DNA of 64,000 bases from the NCBI RefSeq assembly GCF_049472675.1, contig NZ_JAPNXM010000006.1, positions 1-64,000 of the forward strand. Direction: 5' to 3'. The notes under the pieces were generated by a model. That model was not told where the DNA came from, did no database searches, and saw nothing but the letters and a program-made list of their open reading frames with translations. This DNA comes from Deferribacter thermophilus (GTDB lineage Bacteria; Chrysiogenota; Deferribacteres; Deferribacterales; Deferribacteraceae). Shown here piece after piece: positions 52,869 through 62,256 of this stretch. Both the position numbers and the translations under genes were made by a program. Position 1 is the first letter of the stretch. Every line of letters starts with the position of its first letter.

Positions 52869-54346
52869 CTGAAGTAGTTAACTCTTCTATTCCTTTAATT
52901 GCCGTTATTATTCCTCTTTTTATAACGCTGCCGATCCTGTTGACAAAAAATAACCCAAATATTCGTGATTTTTTTAGTGTAGCAGGTGCATTTACGACTT
53001 TTTTAGTTGTTTTCAATATATATTTAAAAGTGAAAAATGGTGAAATTCTTGAATTTCAGCTTATTGAATTTATACCTGGTCTTGTATTAAAATTTAAAGT
53101 GGATGCATTTGGTGTCTTCTTTGCATTAATGGCTTCTTTTTTATGGTTTGTCACAACGTTTTACTCAATTGGATATATGCGTGGCAACAAAGAAAAAAAT
53201 CAGACTAGATTTTTTGTTTTCTTTGCTATTTCAATGTTTGCTGCTATCAGCGCAGCCTTTTCTGGCAATTTAATCACTCTCTATCTATTTTATGAAATAC
53301 TTACTTTTGCAACTTATCCGCTTGTTGCACACAAGCAGACAAAAGAGGCTATACAGGGTGCAAGAAGGTATCTTTCTTATTTATTACTTACATCTGTTAT
53401 GTTTTTTCTGCCTGCGCTAATTTATATCTATACAACAATAGGAAATTTGGACTTTACATTAGGGGGGGCATTAAACTCTACGAATAATGTTGACAAATCA
53501 GTGTTAGGAATCATGTTATTACTTTTTGTATTTGGTTCGGCAAAAGCCGCTGTGATGCCTTTTCATTTATGGTTACCTTCAGCTATGGTTGCTCCTACCC
53601 CTGTTAGTGCATTGTTACATGCAGTAGCTGTTGTTAAAACTGGTGTATTTGTTATTGTTAGAGTATTTGTATATATTTATGGAATTGACTTTTTAAAAGA
53701 TGTATTTACCACAAATTTAGTTACTATTTTTGCTGCATTTACGATTATAGTTGCATCTATGGTTGCCCTCAGACAGGATAATATTAAAGCAAGATTGGCT
53801 TACTCAACGATTAGTCAATTGTCATATATTGTCCTTTCTGTTTCACTCCTTAGCATAACTGGTGCAATAGGAGCTATTATGCATATTGTAGCTCATGGCT
53901 TTGCCAAGATAACCCTTTTCTTCTGGGCAGGTGCTGTTTATGTTGCTAACCATAAAACTAAAGTAAGTGAACTTAACGGAATAGCTAAGTATATGCCATA
54001 CAGTATGGCTGCTTTTACTGTCGGTGCCCTGTCTATGATAGGTTTTCCTCCAATGGCTGGACTTATCAGCAAATGGTTTATTGCAAATGGTGCGGTCGAA
54101 GCTGGAAAAGCTTGGGTAATAGGAATTCTTGTTATTAGTGCCCTTTTAAACGCTGGATACTTTGTGCCAATATTTATAAATGCATACCTTAAGCCAGCAC
54201 AAAATGCCCATGAAGAACATTTACATGAAGCACCATTAATAATGCTTTTACCAATAATTGTTACCTCTATACTTACATTCGCTATTTTTATTTATCCGGA
54301 TATGTTTTTAAACTTGGCTAAAATAGCACTTGGAATTGGAGGTTAA
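52865..54346 (+). CDS. Second antiporter-like subunit (NuoL/MrpA-D family)
   Basis: A 493-aa paralogue of MrpD with NuoL-type hallmarks: LYLFYEILTFATYPLVAHK (channel Glu), GSAKAAVMPFHLWLPSAMVAPTPVSALLHA (channel Lys and the NuoL/MrpA-like APTPVSALLHA loop), RQDNIKARLAYSTISQL. It lacks the long C-terminal amphipathic helix of NuoL. Probably substitutes for the N-terminal antiporter half of MrpA. Confidence 0.9.
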   Translation: MTEVVNSSIPLIAVIIPLFITLPILLTKNNPNIRDFFSVAGAFTTFLVVFNIYLKVKNGEILEFQLIEFIPGLVLKFKVDAFGVFFALMASFLWFVTTFYSIGYMRGNKEKNQTRFFVFFAISMFAAISAAFSGNLITLYLFYEILTFATYPLVAHKQTKEAIQGARRYLSYLLLTSVMFFLPALIYIYTTIGNLDFTLGGALNSTNNVDKSVLGIMLLLFVFGSAKAAVMPFHLWLPSAMVAPTPVSALLHAVAVVKTGVFVIVRVFVYIYGIDFLKDVFTTNLVTIFAAFTIIVASMVALRQDNIKARLAYSTISQLSYIVLSVSLLSITGAIGAIMHIVAHGFAKITLFFWAGAVYVANHKTKVSELNGIAKYMPYSMAAFTVGALSMIGFPPMAGLISKWFIANGAVEAGKAWVIGILVISALLNAGYFVPIFINAYLKPAQNAHEEHLHEAPLIMLLPIIVTSILTFAIFIYPDMFLNLAKIALGIGG

Positions 54347-54347
54347 A

Positions 54348-54596
54348 TTGAAAAAAGAATTTGATTTTTTTGATAAAAAAGAAAATATAGAAAAACTTAA
54401 AATTATTTTTTATATCGTGTTAGTCGTTTTAGTGTTGTTGGATTTAGTAGTTCACAAACATCCTCACTATACTTGGGAAAGTTATTTTGGTTCTTATGCT
54501 ATTTATGGATTTATTTCATGTGTATTGATTGTTGTCGTATCAAAATTTTTAGGAAAATTATTTTTACAAAAGCCAGAGGATTACTATGATAGGTAG
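54348..54596 (+). CDS. Small membrane protein of the antiporter operon
   Basis: An 82-aa protein (TTG at 54348, placed by GGAGG) with two TM segments (about 19-36 and 51-70), the conserved-looking loop HKHPHYTWESYFGSYAIYGF and the ending QKPEDYYDR. I recall similar small proteins next to MrpD-like genes in delta-proteobacteria, but their role is not known. It overlaps the next antiporter gene by 11 nt. Confidence 0.75.
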   Translation: MKKEFDFFDKKENIEKLKIIFYIVLVVLVLLDLVVHKHPHYTWESYFGSYAIYGFISCVLIVVVSKFLGKLFLQKPEDYYDR

Positions 54597-56364
54597 TTTA
54601 CCGATTTTTATATTTTTCTTTTTAGGTGCTATTTTACTTGCCTTTACTAAAGGTAAAGTGCATAAGGCACTTTTTATTGCTATTCCTGCTATTGCTTTTA
54701 TAGCTCTAATCTACACACCTATAAATGTTGAATTTAGTGGAACTTTTTTAGGGCTTAACTTGAAATTTATTTTTATAGATAAATTAAGTAAAGTATGGGG
54801 ATATATTTTTGCTATTATGGCGTTTTCATCTGCAATATTTGCATATCATAACGACGATTATAAAGAAAATGTATATGCTACATTATATGTTGGAAGTTCC
54901 TATGGTGTTATTTTCGCAGGCAACTTACTAACATTATTTATTTTCTGGGAATTAATGGCTATTTTTTCTACAATGATTATTTTTGCTAGAAAAACTGATA
55001 AATCTACAAAAGCTGGATTTAGATATCTTTTAGTTCACGCTTTTGGTGGACAGCTATTATTTGCTGGGATGATACTATATTATTTTAAAACAGGCAGTCT
55101 TGATTTTGGATATATAGGGCTTCAAAATATAGCGACACTCTTAATTATGCTTGGTTTTGCAGTCAATGCTGCAATTCCACCTTTCTCTGCTTGGCTTCCA
55201 GACTCATATCCAGAATCTACTGTAACAGGTACTGTTTTTTTGAGTGCATATACAAGTAAAACTGCAGTTTATGTGTTAGCTAGAAGTTTTCCGGGTGAAG
55301 AAATTCTTCTTTATGCTGGTGCAATAATGACTGTCTATGGAATAATTTACGCTATATTAGAAAATGATATGAGAAGAGTATTATCATACAGTATTATCAA
55401 CCAGGTGGGATTTATGATTGCTGGAGTGGGGATTGGGACTCAAATGGCAATAAACGGTGCAGCAGCACATGCTTTTGCTCATATTCTTTATAAAGCTCTT
55501 TTAATGATGGGAGCTGGAGCAGTTTTATATAGAACAGGTATTAGTAAAACTTCAAGGCTTGGCGGGCTTTACAAAACTATGCCGTATACTCTTTTCTTTA
55601 GCTGTATTGGAGCTGCAGCAATTTCTGCTTTTCCTCTAACAAGTGGTTTTACATCAAAATCACTTATAATTGCTGCTTCTTTAGAAGAACATAAAACTAT
55701 TGTTTATCATATACTACTTTTAGCTTCCGCTGGTGTATTTTTACATGCTGGAATTAAATTTCCTTATTTTGTTTTCTTTCAAAAAGATTCAGGCTTGAGA
55801 CCTAAAGAAGCTCCTTTGAACATGCTTATAGCTATGGGGTTTGTGAGCTTTTTATGTATTTTACTAGGAGTAAAGCCTGAATTATTATACAATATTCTTC
55901 CGTATGAGGTTAATTATGAACCGTATACTCCTTCTCATGTAGTAATGCAGCTACAAATACTTATGTTTTCAGCAGCAGCATTCTTTTTTATGTTACCTAT
56001 GTTAAAAAGGACTGAGACTATTACTCTTGATACAGATTGGTTTTATAGAAAAGGGGGTAAACTATTCTTAATTTTTGTTGACAAGGTAGTAATTTATATT
56101 GGAAGTAATATAAAAAGCTATTTATTTGAAAAAATACCCTCAAAAGCTGCATACTTTTTCTCAAATCCAGCTGGATACATTAAGACTGTATACTATATTA
56201 TATACTACAAAGTTTTTGAAGATAACCCAAAAAAGCTAGAAGAAAATTTATCAAAATTGGATGACATTAGGTCAGTTAAGACAGAAGTGAATTTAGGAAA
56301 TTCTATGATTTGGGTTACATTTTTTATCTTTTTTTACCTTTTAATTTTTTATTTTAGTTTATAA
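54586..56364 (+). CDS. Third antiporter-like subunit (NuoL/MrpD family)
   Basis: A 592-aa protein with the antiporter core (about 1-430): FIFWELMAIFSTMIIFARK with the channel Glu, AIPPFSAWLPDSYPESTVTGTVFLSAYTSKTAVYVLAR with the channel Lys, ENDMRRVLSYSIINQVGFM. The last about 110 residues (after TITLDTDWFYRKGG) carry a long helical extension with a final TM, resembling the lateral C-terminal arm of NuoL/MrpA. Last gene of the operon; no clear terminator follows. Confidence 0.9.
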   Translation: MIGSLPIFIFFFLGAILLAFTKGKVHKALFIAIPAIAFIALIYTPINVEFSGTFLGLNLKFIFIDKLSKVWGYIFAIMAFSSAIFAYHNDDYKENVYATLYVGSSYGVIFAGNLLTLFIFWELMAIFSTMIIFARKTDKSTKAGFRYLLVHAFGGQLLFAGMILYYFKTGSLDFGYIGLQNIATLLIMLGFAVNAAIPPFSAWLPDSYPESTVTGTVFLSAYTSKTAVYVLARSFPGEEILLYAGAIMTVYGIIYAILENDMRRVLSYSIINQVGFMIAGVGIGTQMAINGAAAHAFAHILYKALLMMGAGAVLYRTGISKTSRLGGLYKTMPYTLFFSCIGAAAISAFPLTSGFTSKSLIIAASLEEHKTIVYHILLLASAGVFLHAGIKFPYFVFFQKDSGLRPKEAPLNMLIAMGFVSFLCILLGVKPELLYNILPYEVNYEPYTPSHVVMQLQILMFSAAAFFFMLPMLKRTETITLDTDWFYRKGGKLFLIFVDKVVIYIGSNIKSYLFEKIPSKAAYFFSNPAGYIKTVYYIIYYKVFEDNPKKLEENLSKLDDIRSVKTEVNLGNSMIWVTFFIFFYLLIFYFSL

Positions 56365-56423
56365 AAGCAGTGCTAGTATATTAAATTTTTTAAACATATT
56401 TATAGAAAAATTTTTAAAAAATA

Positions 56424-56550
56424 TAGTGTAAAAAATTTTGTATAAGTATCAGGAAAAGTGATATAATATCTATAATCTACTGATAACTATTAAAATACAA
56501 AAGAAGAAAATATACACCAATTAATAATTTTAATTTAACTGTATTAAAAT
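56424..56550 (+). mobile_element. Solo decayed end of an IS256-type element
   Basis: TAGTGTAAAAAATTTTG at 56424 up to AATCTAC at 56480 is 57 nt, the same length and the same end motifs as the relic at 48974-48918. The match continues into the transposase start: TATACACCAATTAATAATTT versus TATACCCCAATGAATAATTA, with the ATG changed to ATT, then decays by about 56550. The rest of the gap between the antiporter operon and the gene at 56659 is AT-rich without other features. Confidence 0.6.
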
Positions 56551-56658
56551 ACAGGAGATAAAATACTTCGGGCAAGAAATGTGTTGAATTTAAAAAATTT
56601 TAATATTTTGCTGTTTATATATCATGGTATTAAATAATTCAATGATTAAGGAGTTTGC

Positions 56659-57108
56659 ATGATTGATTTTGAAAAAGAGCAACTTATAGGTGATATGGCT
56701 GCTAAATATTTTAAGAGCGGTTATTATTGTTCAGAAGCAATAGTAAGGGCTTTTGAGGATGTTACTGGTGTTATTTTTTCAGATGATTTTAAAAAGGCGA
56801 TGACGATTTTAGGTGATGGAATTGGTGGTAGTGGCTGTTTATGTGGAGCTGTATCATCTGCTATAATGATAATTGGATTTTTTACAGGTAGATTAAGTGC
56901 TAAAGAAAGTGATAAAGCTTCTCAAAAACTGGGTAACTATTTTATATCAGCATTTAAAAAACAATATGGGACAACCTGTTGTAGAGCATTAAGAAAAAAA
57001 GGTGAGATTGTGCTTGGTATTGGTAAATACAAACATTGCCCTGAAATAACAGCTTTTTCAGCAAGGCTCCTATACAAAATACTATCTGAAAAAGGTTATA
57101 TCAACTAA
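56659..57108 (+). CDS. C_GCAxxG_C_C family redox-type protein
   Basis: A 149-aa soluble protein with the family-defining cysteines: YYCSEAIVRAF (about 24), GSGCLCGAVSSAIMIIGF (the C-x-CGAxxG motif, about 55-72), then TTCCRALRKKG (about 112) and HCPEITAF (about 128). The family is thought to bind a metal or undergo redox reactions; no enzyme function is proven. AAGGAG lies upstream. A palindromic repeat follows. Confidence 0.88.
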   Translation: MIDFEKEQLIGDMAAKYFKSGYYCSEAIVRAFEDVTGVIFSDDFKKAMTILGDGIGGSGCLCGAVSSAIMIIGFFTGRLSAKESDKASQKLGNYFISAFKKQYGTTCCRALRKKGEIVLGIGKYKHCPEITAFSARLLYKILSEKGYIN

Positions 57109-57150
57109 ATTAATTTGGGGCGATGTATTGAAAAATTACTTAGGTTGTTT

Positions 57151-57251
57151 AGATTGCTTCGCTAATGCTCGCAATGGCCAATTTCTCAGTAATTGCGAGG
57201 AGAATGCGACGAAGCAATCTGAGATTCTTGAGCAATTATTAATTTTGCAAC
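57151..57251. repeat. MITE/REP-like palindromic element, copy 2
   Basis: AGATTGCTTCG (57151-57161) and CGAAGCAATCT (57210-57220) repeat the inner palindrome of the element at 30197-30271. The right flank GAGCAATTATTAATTTTGCAAC aligns in parts with GATCAATTATTATTGTGCAAC of copy 1, ending at ATTTTGCAAC (57242-57251). The left outer repeat is not clear. It lies between two gene ends. Confidence 0.72.
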
Positions 57252-57284
57252 ACCTTCAAAATATCAAACCTTTTATGAAAAGTT

Positions 57285-59141
57285 TTAAATTATTTTTATT
57301 GTACCTACAATAGCAATAACTTTTCTTTTTTCTTTAATAGGTTCACCAGTGATTTTGATTTTTAAAGTTGTTTTATCATCTTTTTTATATGTAAATTCTT
57401 CATCAAAGGGTTTCCCTTTTTTACTTGCATCTTCTAATAATTTTTTAAATTTATCTTTGTTATCTATCTGCTTTATTATTTTGTTAAAATAATCTTTTGC
57501 ATCAATTCTAATATTTTTAGCATCTAAATCAAATATTTTATAAGTTTCTTTTGATAAATAAATATTGTTGTTTATTATATCAAAATACCAGCCAGTAATA
57601 CCGTATTTATTAAAAATTTCTGAAATTATATTTTCTTTTACTTTTAAGAAAAACTGTTCTTCTTTTATCCTTGTGATATCTTCAAATTTTACAATCACTC
57701 CATAATTTATTCCACTAATACCAAGCTCTATAATGGCTGAAGACATCTTGTACCATTTTCCTGTTGTGGATTTGACTTCTAACTCTATATTTTCTTGATT
57801 TTTAACCACATCCTTAAAGATATTATAAATATCTACATCTTCCAGATTGTGATTTATATGTTCTATACTTCTACCTATATCTGAATCTATAATCTTAAAA
57901 ATCTCTTTTATTTTTGGTGAAAATCTCTTGATTTTTAAACTGTTATCAAGAATTAAAAGATCTGTTTCAGAATAATTTAATAGATTTTCTAAATAGCTCT
58001 GTATCTCTGCTTTTTCTAAAATCTTTTCCTGCAATTCTGTGTTTACTATGTAGAGCTCTTCATTTGTGCTTTGCAATTCTTCATTTGTTGATTGGAGCTC
58101 TTCATTACTTGCTAATAACTCTTCGTTTGTTGCTTGTAGTTCATCGTTTGCAGTTTCAAGCTCTTCAATTGTAGCTTGTAAATTTTCTTTTGTAATTTGT
58201 AATTCATACTCTAATTCCTTGTAATAGTTCTCTTTTTCTACAGAGAGATTAACTTCTTTTACAGTTGCAATCTTTTTGGACGATTCTTCAGTAAAAATCA
58301 TTATAACAAAAGGTATCTTTTTTACTGTTTCCATATAGATAAAATCAATAGCTAAATTTATCTTTTTACTATTGTGTTTAAAGACGGTTTTATATCTAAA
58401 GTTTTCTTTTGTCTTAAAAACTTTCCTGATTGCACTAACTACATGGACAGATAACTGTTCAGTTATAATATTTGATAAGTTTAAATTTGGTTCTCCTGTA
58501 GGAAATTTTAGATATGGTGCTGTGTCCCCTTCAATATATATGAGATTAAAATCTTCATCAACTAATGCAAAGAACTTGAAATAGTGATTAACAATATTTT
58601 TTAATGTATTTTCTAAAATTGTTTTTATATCCTTTTTAAATTCTAAGTTGTTGTAAAGGTTTAAATCTGTAACATTTTTATAATCAACAGAAATTGTTTT
58701 TTGTTTTGTATTGTTGGTTAATAAAATTTTAGTTCTTCCTACTGATTCGAAAATTTTGTATTTTAAATTAACAGGCTTAAATCTTTTGTCATCACCTATC
58801 GATTCACTAGTTCCTAAAACAAGAAATCCCCCATCCTTTAGAGCAAAATGGAAAATATCAAACACCTTTTTTTGAGCCTCTGGCTTTAGATAAATTAAAA
58901 GGTTTCTACAGCTAATTAGATGTAAATTAGTAAATGGTGGATCATTTAATAGGTTGTGCTCAGCAAAAACAATAGTTTCTCTAATTTTTCTTGATATTAA
59001 ATATTGGTTGCCATGTTTTATAAAATATTTGTTTAAAAAATAGTTAGGGATATCAGAAACTACACTTTCTGCAAAATAACCTTTTGAGGCTGTTTGTATA
59101 GCTGATTTGTCTATATCTGTGGAAAAGATTTTAATGTTTTT
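57285..59141 (-). pseudogene. CheR C-terminal and PAS part of a CheB-CheR fusion, cut off by a nonsense codon
   Basis: The reading frame continues unbroken from the CheB-CheR gene after its TAA at 59144-59142. It starts KNIKIFSTDIDKSAIQTASK, passes the CheR motif NLHLISCRNLLIYL, a coiled coil with repeated E-L-Q-S/A-T-N-E-E-L heptads (about 58020-58200), and two PAS-like segments to 57285. The first good internal start (58865) lies inside CheR, so re-initiation would not restore the methyltransferase. The piece may be silent or expressed only by readthrough. Confidence 0.75.
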
Positions 59142-60167
59142 TTAAATATTTTGTGTTTCTAAAAAATCGTATAAAATAATCCCAATACTGTAGGCTTCTT
59201 CTCCTGTGGAGCAGCCTGGCACCCAGACCCTTATTTCGCTATCGTTTTCAAACTTACTAACCAATTTAGGGATTACTTCATCTTTTAAAAACTCAAATGC
59301 ATCTTCATCTCTAAAGAAGTTAGTTACCCCAATTAAAAACTCTTTGAATAAGACATGGATTTCATTTGGGTTATTTAGAATGTATTTATAGTATTCTCCC
59401 AAATCGTTACATTTTGTGACAGCTAAACGACGAGCAATTCTCCTGCTTATGGTTGATGGTTTGTAATTTTGAAAATCTACACCATGTTTATTTTTTATGA
59501 GGTTGAAGATTTTTTCTAATGTATTGGGTGAAAAAACTTCTGTTTCAAAAATAAGCTTGTTTGCAGATGGATGATTTATTATATTTTCAATCTGTGAAGG
59601 CATTTCAGAAGGGTGTAATACAAAGTCAACTATCCCTGTATTAATTGCAGCATTTGGCATGCCATCAAATTTTGCAGTTTTAGGGTCTTGGACAAAAACA
59701 ATACCACCATTCTGCTTAATGGCTCTTATCCCTCTTGTCCCATCAGAACCTGTCCCAGATAGTATTACGCCTATGGCTTTTTCCTTTTGATCTTCAGCAA
59801 GTGATCTAAAAAATATATCAATAGGGAAATTTATCCCCATTGTATAATCTGTATCCTCAAGAACAAATTTACCATCTTGTATTTTCAAGTTTTTCTTAGG
59901 TGTGATTAAATAAATTTTACCAGCTTCTGCCACCATCCCATCTTCAACTTTAAATACTGGATAATCAGTTTTTTTAGAAAGTATTTCAGTCATCATACTT
60001 TTATAGTTTGGTGAAAGGTGTTGGATTATGACAATTGCGTACCTACAATATTCTGGTGCTGGGAGGTTTAAAATAAACTGTTCGATTGCTTCTAATCCTC
60101 CAGCAGAAGCTCCAATACCTACATAATATTCTGGAAGTTTATATTTTTTATCCATTTTAGCCTCCAC
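59142..60167 (-). CDS. CheB methylesterase domain plus truncated CheR (interrupted fusion gene)
   Basis: A 341-aa product. Residues about 10-185 are a CheB catalytic domain with Ser in GIGASAGGLEA, His in IQHLSPNYKSMM and Asp in SGTGSDGTRGI; no receiver domain. CheR follows from about 200 with TISRRIARRLAVTKC and the SAM-binding GCSTGEEAYSIG, but a TAA ends it at ETQNI just before the FSTDID motif. The methylesterase may still fold; the methyltransferase cannot. It overlaps the histidine kinase by 11 nt. AGGCT-type ribosome binding site is weak. Confidence 0.82.
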   Translation of the reverse strand: MEAKMDKKYKLPEYYVGIGASAGGLEAIEQFILNLPAPEYCRYAIVIIQHLSPNYKSMMTEILSKKTDYPVFKVEDGMVAEAGKIYLITPKKNLKIQDGKFVLEDTDYTMGINFPIDIFFRSLAEDQKEKAIGVILSGTGSDGTRGIRAIKQNGGIVFVQDPKTAKFDGMPNAAINTGIVDFVLHPSEMPSQIENIINHPSANKLIFETEVFSPNTLEKIFNLIKNKHGVDFQNYKPSTISRRIARRLAVTKCNDLGEYYKYILNNPNEIHVLFKEFLIGVTNFFRDEDAFEFLKDEVIPKLVSKFENDSEIRVWVPGCSTGEEAYSIGIILYDFLETQNI

Positions 60168-61770
60168 ATGACAGTGGTAGATAAATATCTACAGTTGTCC
60201 CTTCCCCTTGGGTAGAATGAATTTCTATAAAACCACCATGAGATTCAATAATCCCTTTTGCAGCTGAGAGGCCTAAACCTTGAGTTTTTGCCATATCCTC
60301 TGTAGTGAAAAAGGGCTCAAAAACTTTATCTAAAATTTCAGGTGGAATACCTATCCCATTATCTATTATAGAAATTTTTAGCATATTCTTGTCATTGTCT
60401 AAATAAGCTTTAAAAATAATTTTGCCTTTGTATCCAAATATGTCTGTATTTTCTTTTTTGCGAATTGCTTGTAGAGAATTTTTTAAAATATTTGTAATTG
60501 CTTCTCTGATAAGTTCGATATCTATATCCAACATAATATCTTTTGTTTTATCATCTATTTCAAAAGTTATTTTATTATCAGTTATATTTTTAAAGTGGCT
60601 TATAGTCATTGTTAAAAATAGTGAAAATGTAGTTTTTTTCTTGAAAAGCCAGAAATTATTTGAATACTTAAGTAGCTTTTCAACTAATGATGCTATCTTT
60701 TCTGCAGAATCTGACATCATCTTGATATTTTTAAGTAGAGATTTATCGTTAATTTTGAGTTTTAAAAACTCTGTAGAGGCAAGAATAGGCATCAAAAAAT
60801 TGTTTATATTATGAGCAATACCACCTGTGAGCTGGACCAAAGATTTTAATCTTTTGTTTTCTATTTCTTTTTTTAGCAGTTCAATTTGACTTGTGATATC
60901 TACTTCGACAGCTATAAAGTTTATTATATTCTTATTTTTATCTAAGATTGGAGTAATATATGAGTCAATATGATAAATTTTACCAGATTTTGATTTGTTT
61001 ATAAAGATTCCGCTCCAACTTTTACCAATGGATAGATTTTCCCACATCTCTTTATAAGTACTTTGAGGGGTTTGTCCAGAGCTTAAGAATCTTGGGTTTA
61101 ATCCTATAACTTCCTCTTTTGAGTATTCATAAAATGTTTCAAAATAGTTATTTACATATTCTATTTTGTTTTCTTTATTGGTAATGATAATTGCAACCTG
61201 TGCATTTTCTATAATATCTAAGTATGTTTTGATTTTTAAGTTTGCTAAATAACTTTCTGTGATGTCATTTACTGTAAGCCAAAGACCTTTGCTATCATCA
61301 GATAAGAGTGTTACTTTTCCAGAAATACGGACATATTTTGGCTTTTTAGTGCGTAATTTTAATTCTAACCCAGCTTGTATAGGGTTGTTGAAGTAGCTTT
61401 TATATATTGCTCTAAATTTTTCTTTATCATTTTCATCAAGGAAATCAAAAAAGGTAGCAAAGCCTGTTTTTATATAGTTGGTTTCGACAATATCTAAAAA
61501 AGTGCTGTTGTATTCTAAGATTATACCTTTATCGTCTAAAGTTATATACCCTGCAGGGGCATTATCATAAAGCTCAAAGTATTTGTTTTTTGCTTCTTCA
61601 AGCTCTATCTGTTTTGCTTTTAATTCTTCATTTTGAATTTCTAACTCTTTTTGATACACTAAGATTTCATGAATTAACTCTGATACATCTTTTTTGAGTA
61701 ATTCACTTTTGAGGTCTTCATAGTTTAGTCGGCTTAAAAGCTCTTCTGCTTTTTCTCTAAGTTTTGACAT
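60157..61770 (-). CDS. PAS-domain sensor histidine kinase
   Basis: A 537-aa soluble kinase: N-terminal coiled coil (about 20-62; ELEIQNEELKAKQIELEEA), PAS1 (about 63-180), PAS2 (about 180-300), a dimerisation/phosphoacceptor helix with LTGGIAHNINNFLMP (His about 318), and an HATPase domain with N-box NSLQAI, DNGIGIPPE and GLGLSAAKGIIESHGG. No TM or receiver; no response regulator gene is adjacent. It forms an operon with the CheB-CheR-PAS gene. Confidence 0.9.
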   Translation of the reverse strand: MSKLREKAEELLSRLNYEDLKSELLKKDVSELIHEILVYQKELEIQNEELKAKQIELEEAKNKYFELYDNAPAGYITLDDKGIILEYNSTFLDIVETNYIKTGFATFFDFLDENDKEKFRAIYKSYFNNPIQAGLELKLRTKKPKYVRISGKVTLLSDDSKGLWLTVNDITESYLANLKIKTYLDIIENAQVAIIITNKENKIEYVNNYFETFYEYSKEEVIGLNPRFLSSGQTPQSTYKEMWENLSIGKSWSGIFINKSKSGKIYHIDSYITPILDKNKNIINFIAVEVDITSQIELLKKEIENKRLKSLVQLTGGIAHNINNFLMPILASTEFLKLKINDKSLLKNIKMMSDSAEKIASLVEKLLKYSNNFWLFKKKTTFSLFLTMTISHFKNITDNKITFEIDDKTKDIMLDIDIELIREAITNILKNSLQAIRKKENTDIFGYKGKIIFKAYLDNDKNMLKISIIDNGIGIPPEILDKVFEPFFTTEDMAKTQGLGLSAAKGIIESHGGFIEIHSTQGEGTTVDIYLPLSCGG

Positions 61771-61839
61771 GTTTAAGTCTCATTAATTTTATTTTATTTA
61801 TATTATACTTTAAACAGAAACTCAAGTTATATTATATAG

Positions 61840-61992
61840 TTAACTCTTAATAAATTTTAACATACAATAGCCAATTATACCTGCGATAAAAGATGCAATC
61901 AGTATAGCTAACTTTGCAGATTCAATAATATTATAATCACCAAAAGCCATCGATGCAATAAAAATGGACATTGTAATCTTGAATATTAAGGT
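61840..61992 (-). pseudogene. NhaA Na+/H+ antiporter C-terminal relic
   Basis: On the minus strand the frame reads TMSIFIASMAFGD, then SAKLAILIASFIAGIIGYCMLK and a stop at 61840. This matches the last two TM segments of NhaA (family pattern GIGFTMSIFIASLAF..AKLGIL..GYLLL). Everything upstream (more than 300 residues) is missing and the GIGF part is already altered. The surrounding 61771-62256 interval holds no other gene apart from the tetR control region. Confidence 0.65.
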
Positions 61993-62188
61993 AGATTATC
62001 TATAATTTATTGTATTAAAATTTTGTTTGTATGAAAAGTTTGTTAATGAAAGATACTGTCAAACAATCAAAAAAATAGAAATAAGAGAATATTAATTGAT
62101 GTGTTACATAATCTTTAAATAGAGAGATTACGACTAAAACAGATAAGATGTTCTAACTTTTGTTCTTTTTAAACCTAAAAAATTTTCA

Positions 62189-62216
62189 TTGACAAATTTT
62201 TTAAAAAAACTACATT
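62189..62216 (+). promoter_or_regulatory. Promoter of the TetR-peroxiredoxin operon
   Basis: TTGACA (62189-62194), a 16-nt spacer and TACATT (62211-62216), just upstream of the palindromic operator. Confidence 0.6.
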
Positions 62217-62226
62217 AAGTAGAGAC

Positions 62227-62244
62227 ATACCGACTGGTCGGTAT
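62227..62244. promoter_or_regulatory. TetR-type operator
   Basis: ATACCGAC-TG-GTCGGTAT is a perfect 8-bp inverted repeat with a 2-nt centre, of the ACCGAC..GTCGGT type common for TetR/AcrR regulators. It lies at about +5 to +22 of the promoter and 13 nt before the tetR start, implying autorepression. Confidence 0.8.
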
Positions 62245-62256
62245 TAGAGGTTTAAT

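Noticed and set aside
49046..56364. Complex I or membrane-bound hydrogenase operon
   Set aside because: No NuoB/C/D/H/I or hydrogenase large and small subunits are present; only antiporter-type subunits occur.
57128..57313. Open frame over palindromic element copy 2
   Set aside because: Same reason: it lies in the repeat and has no supporting start signal or recognisable protein.
58020..58200. Tandem DNA repeat or CRISPR-like array in the CheB-CheR-PAS gene
   Set aside because: The repetition is a protein coiled coil with E-L-x-x-T-N-E-E-L heptads; spacing is short and fixed by codons, with no spacers.
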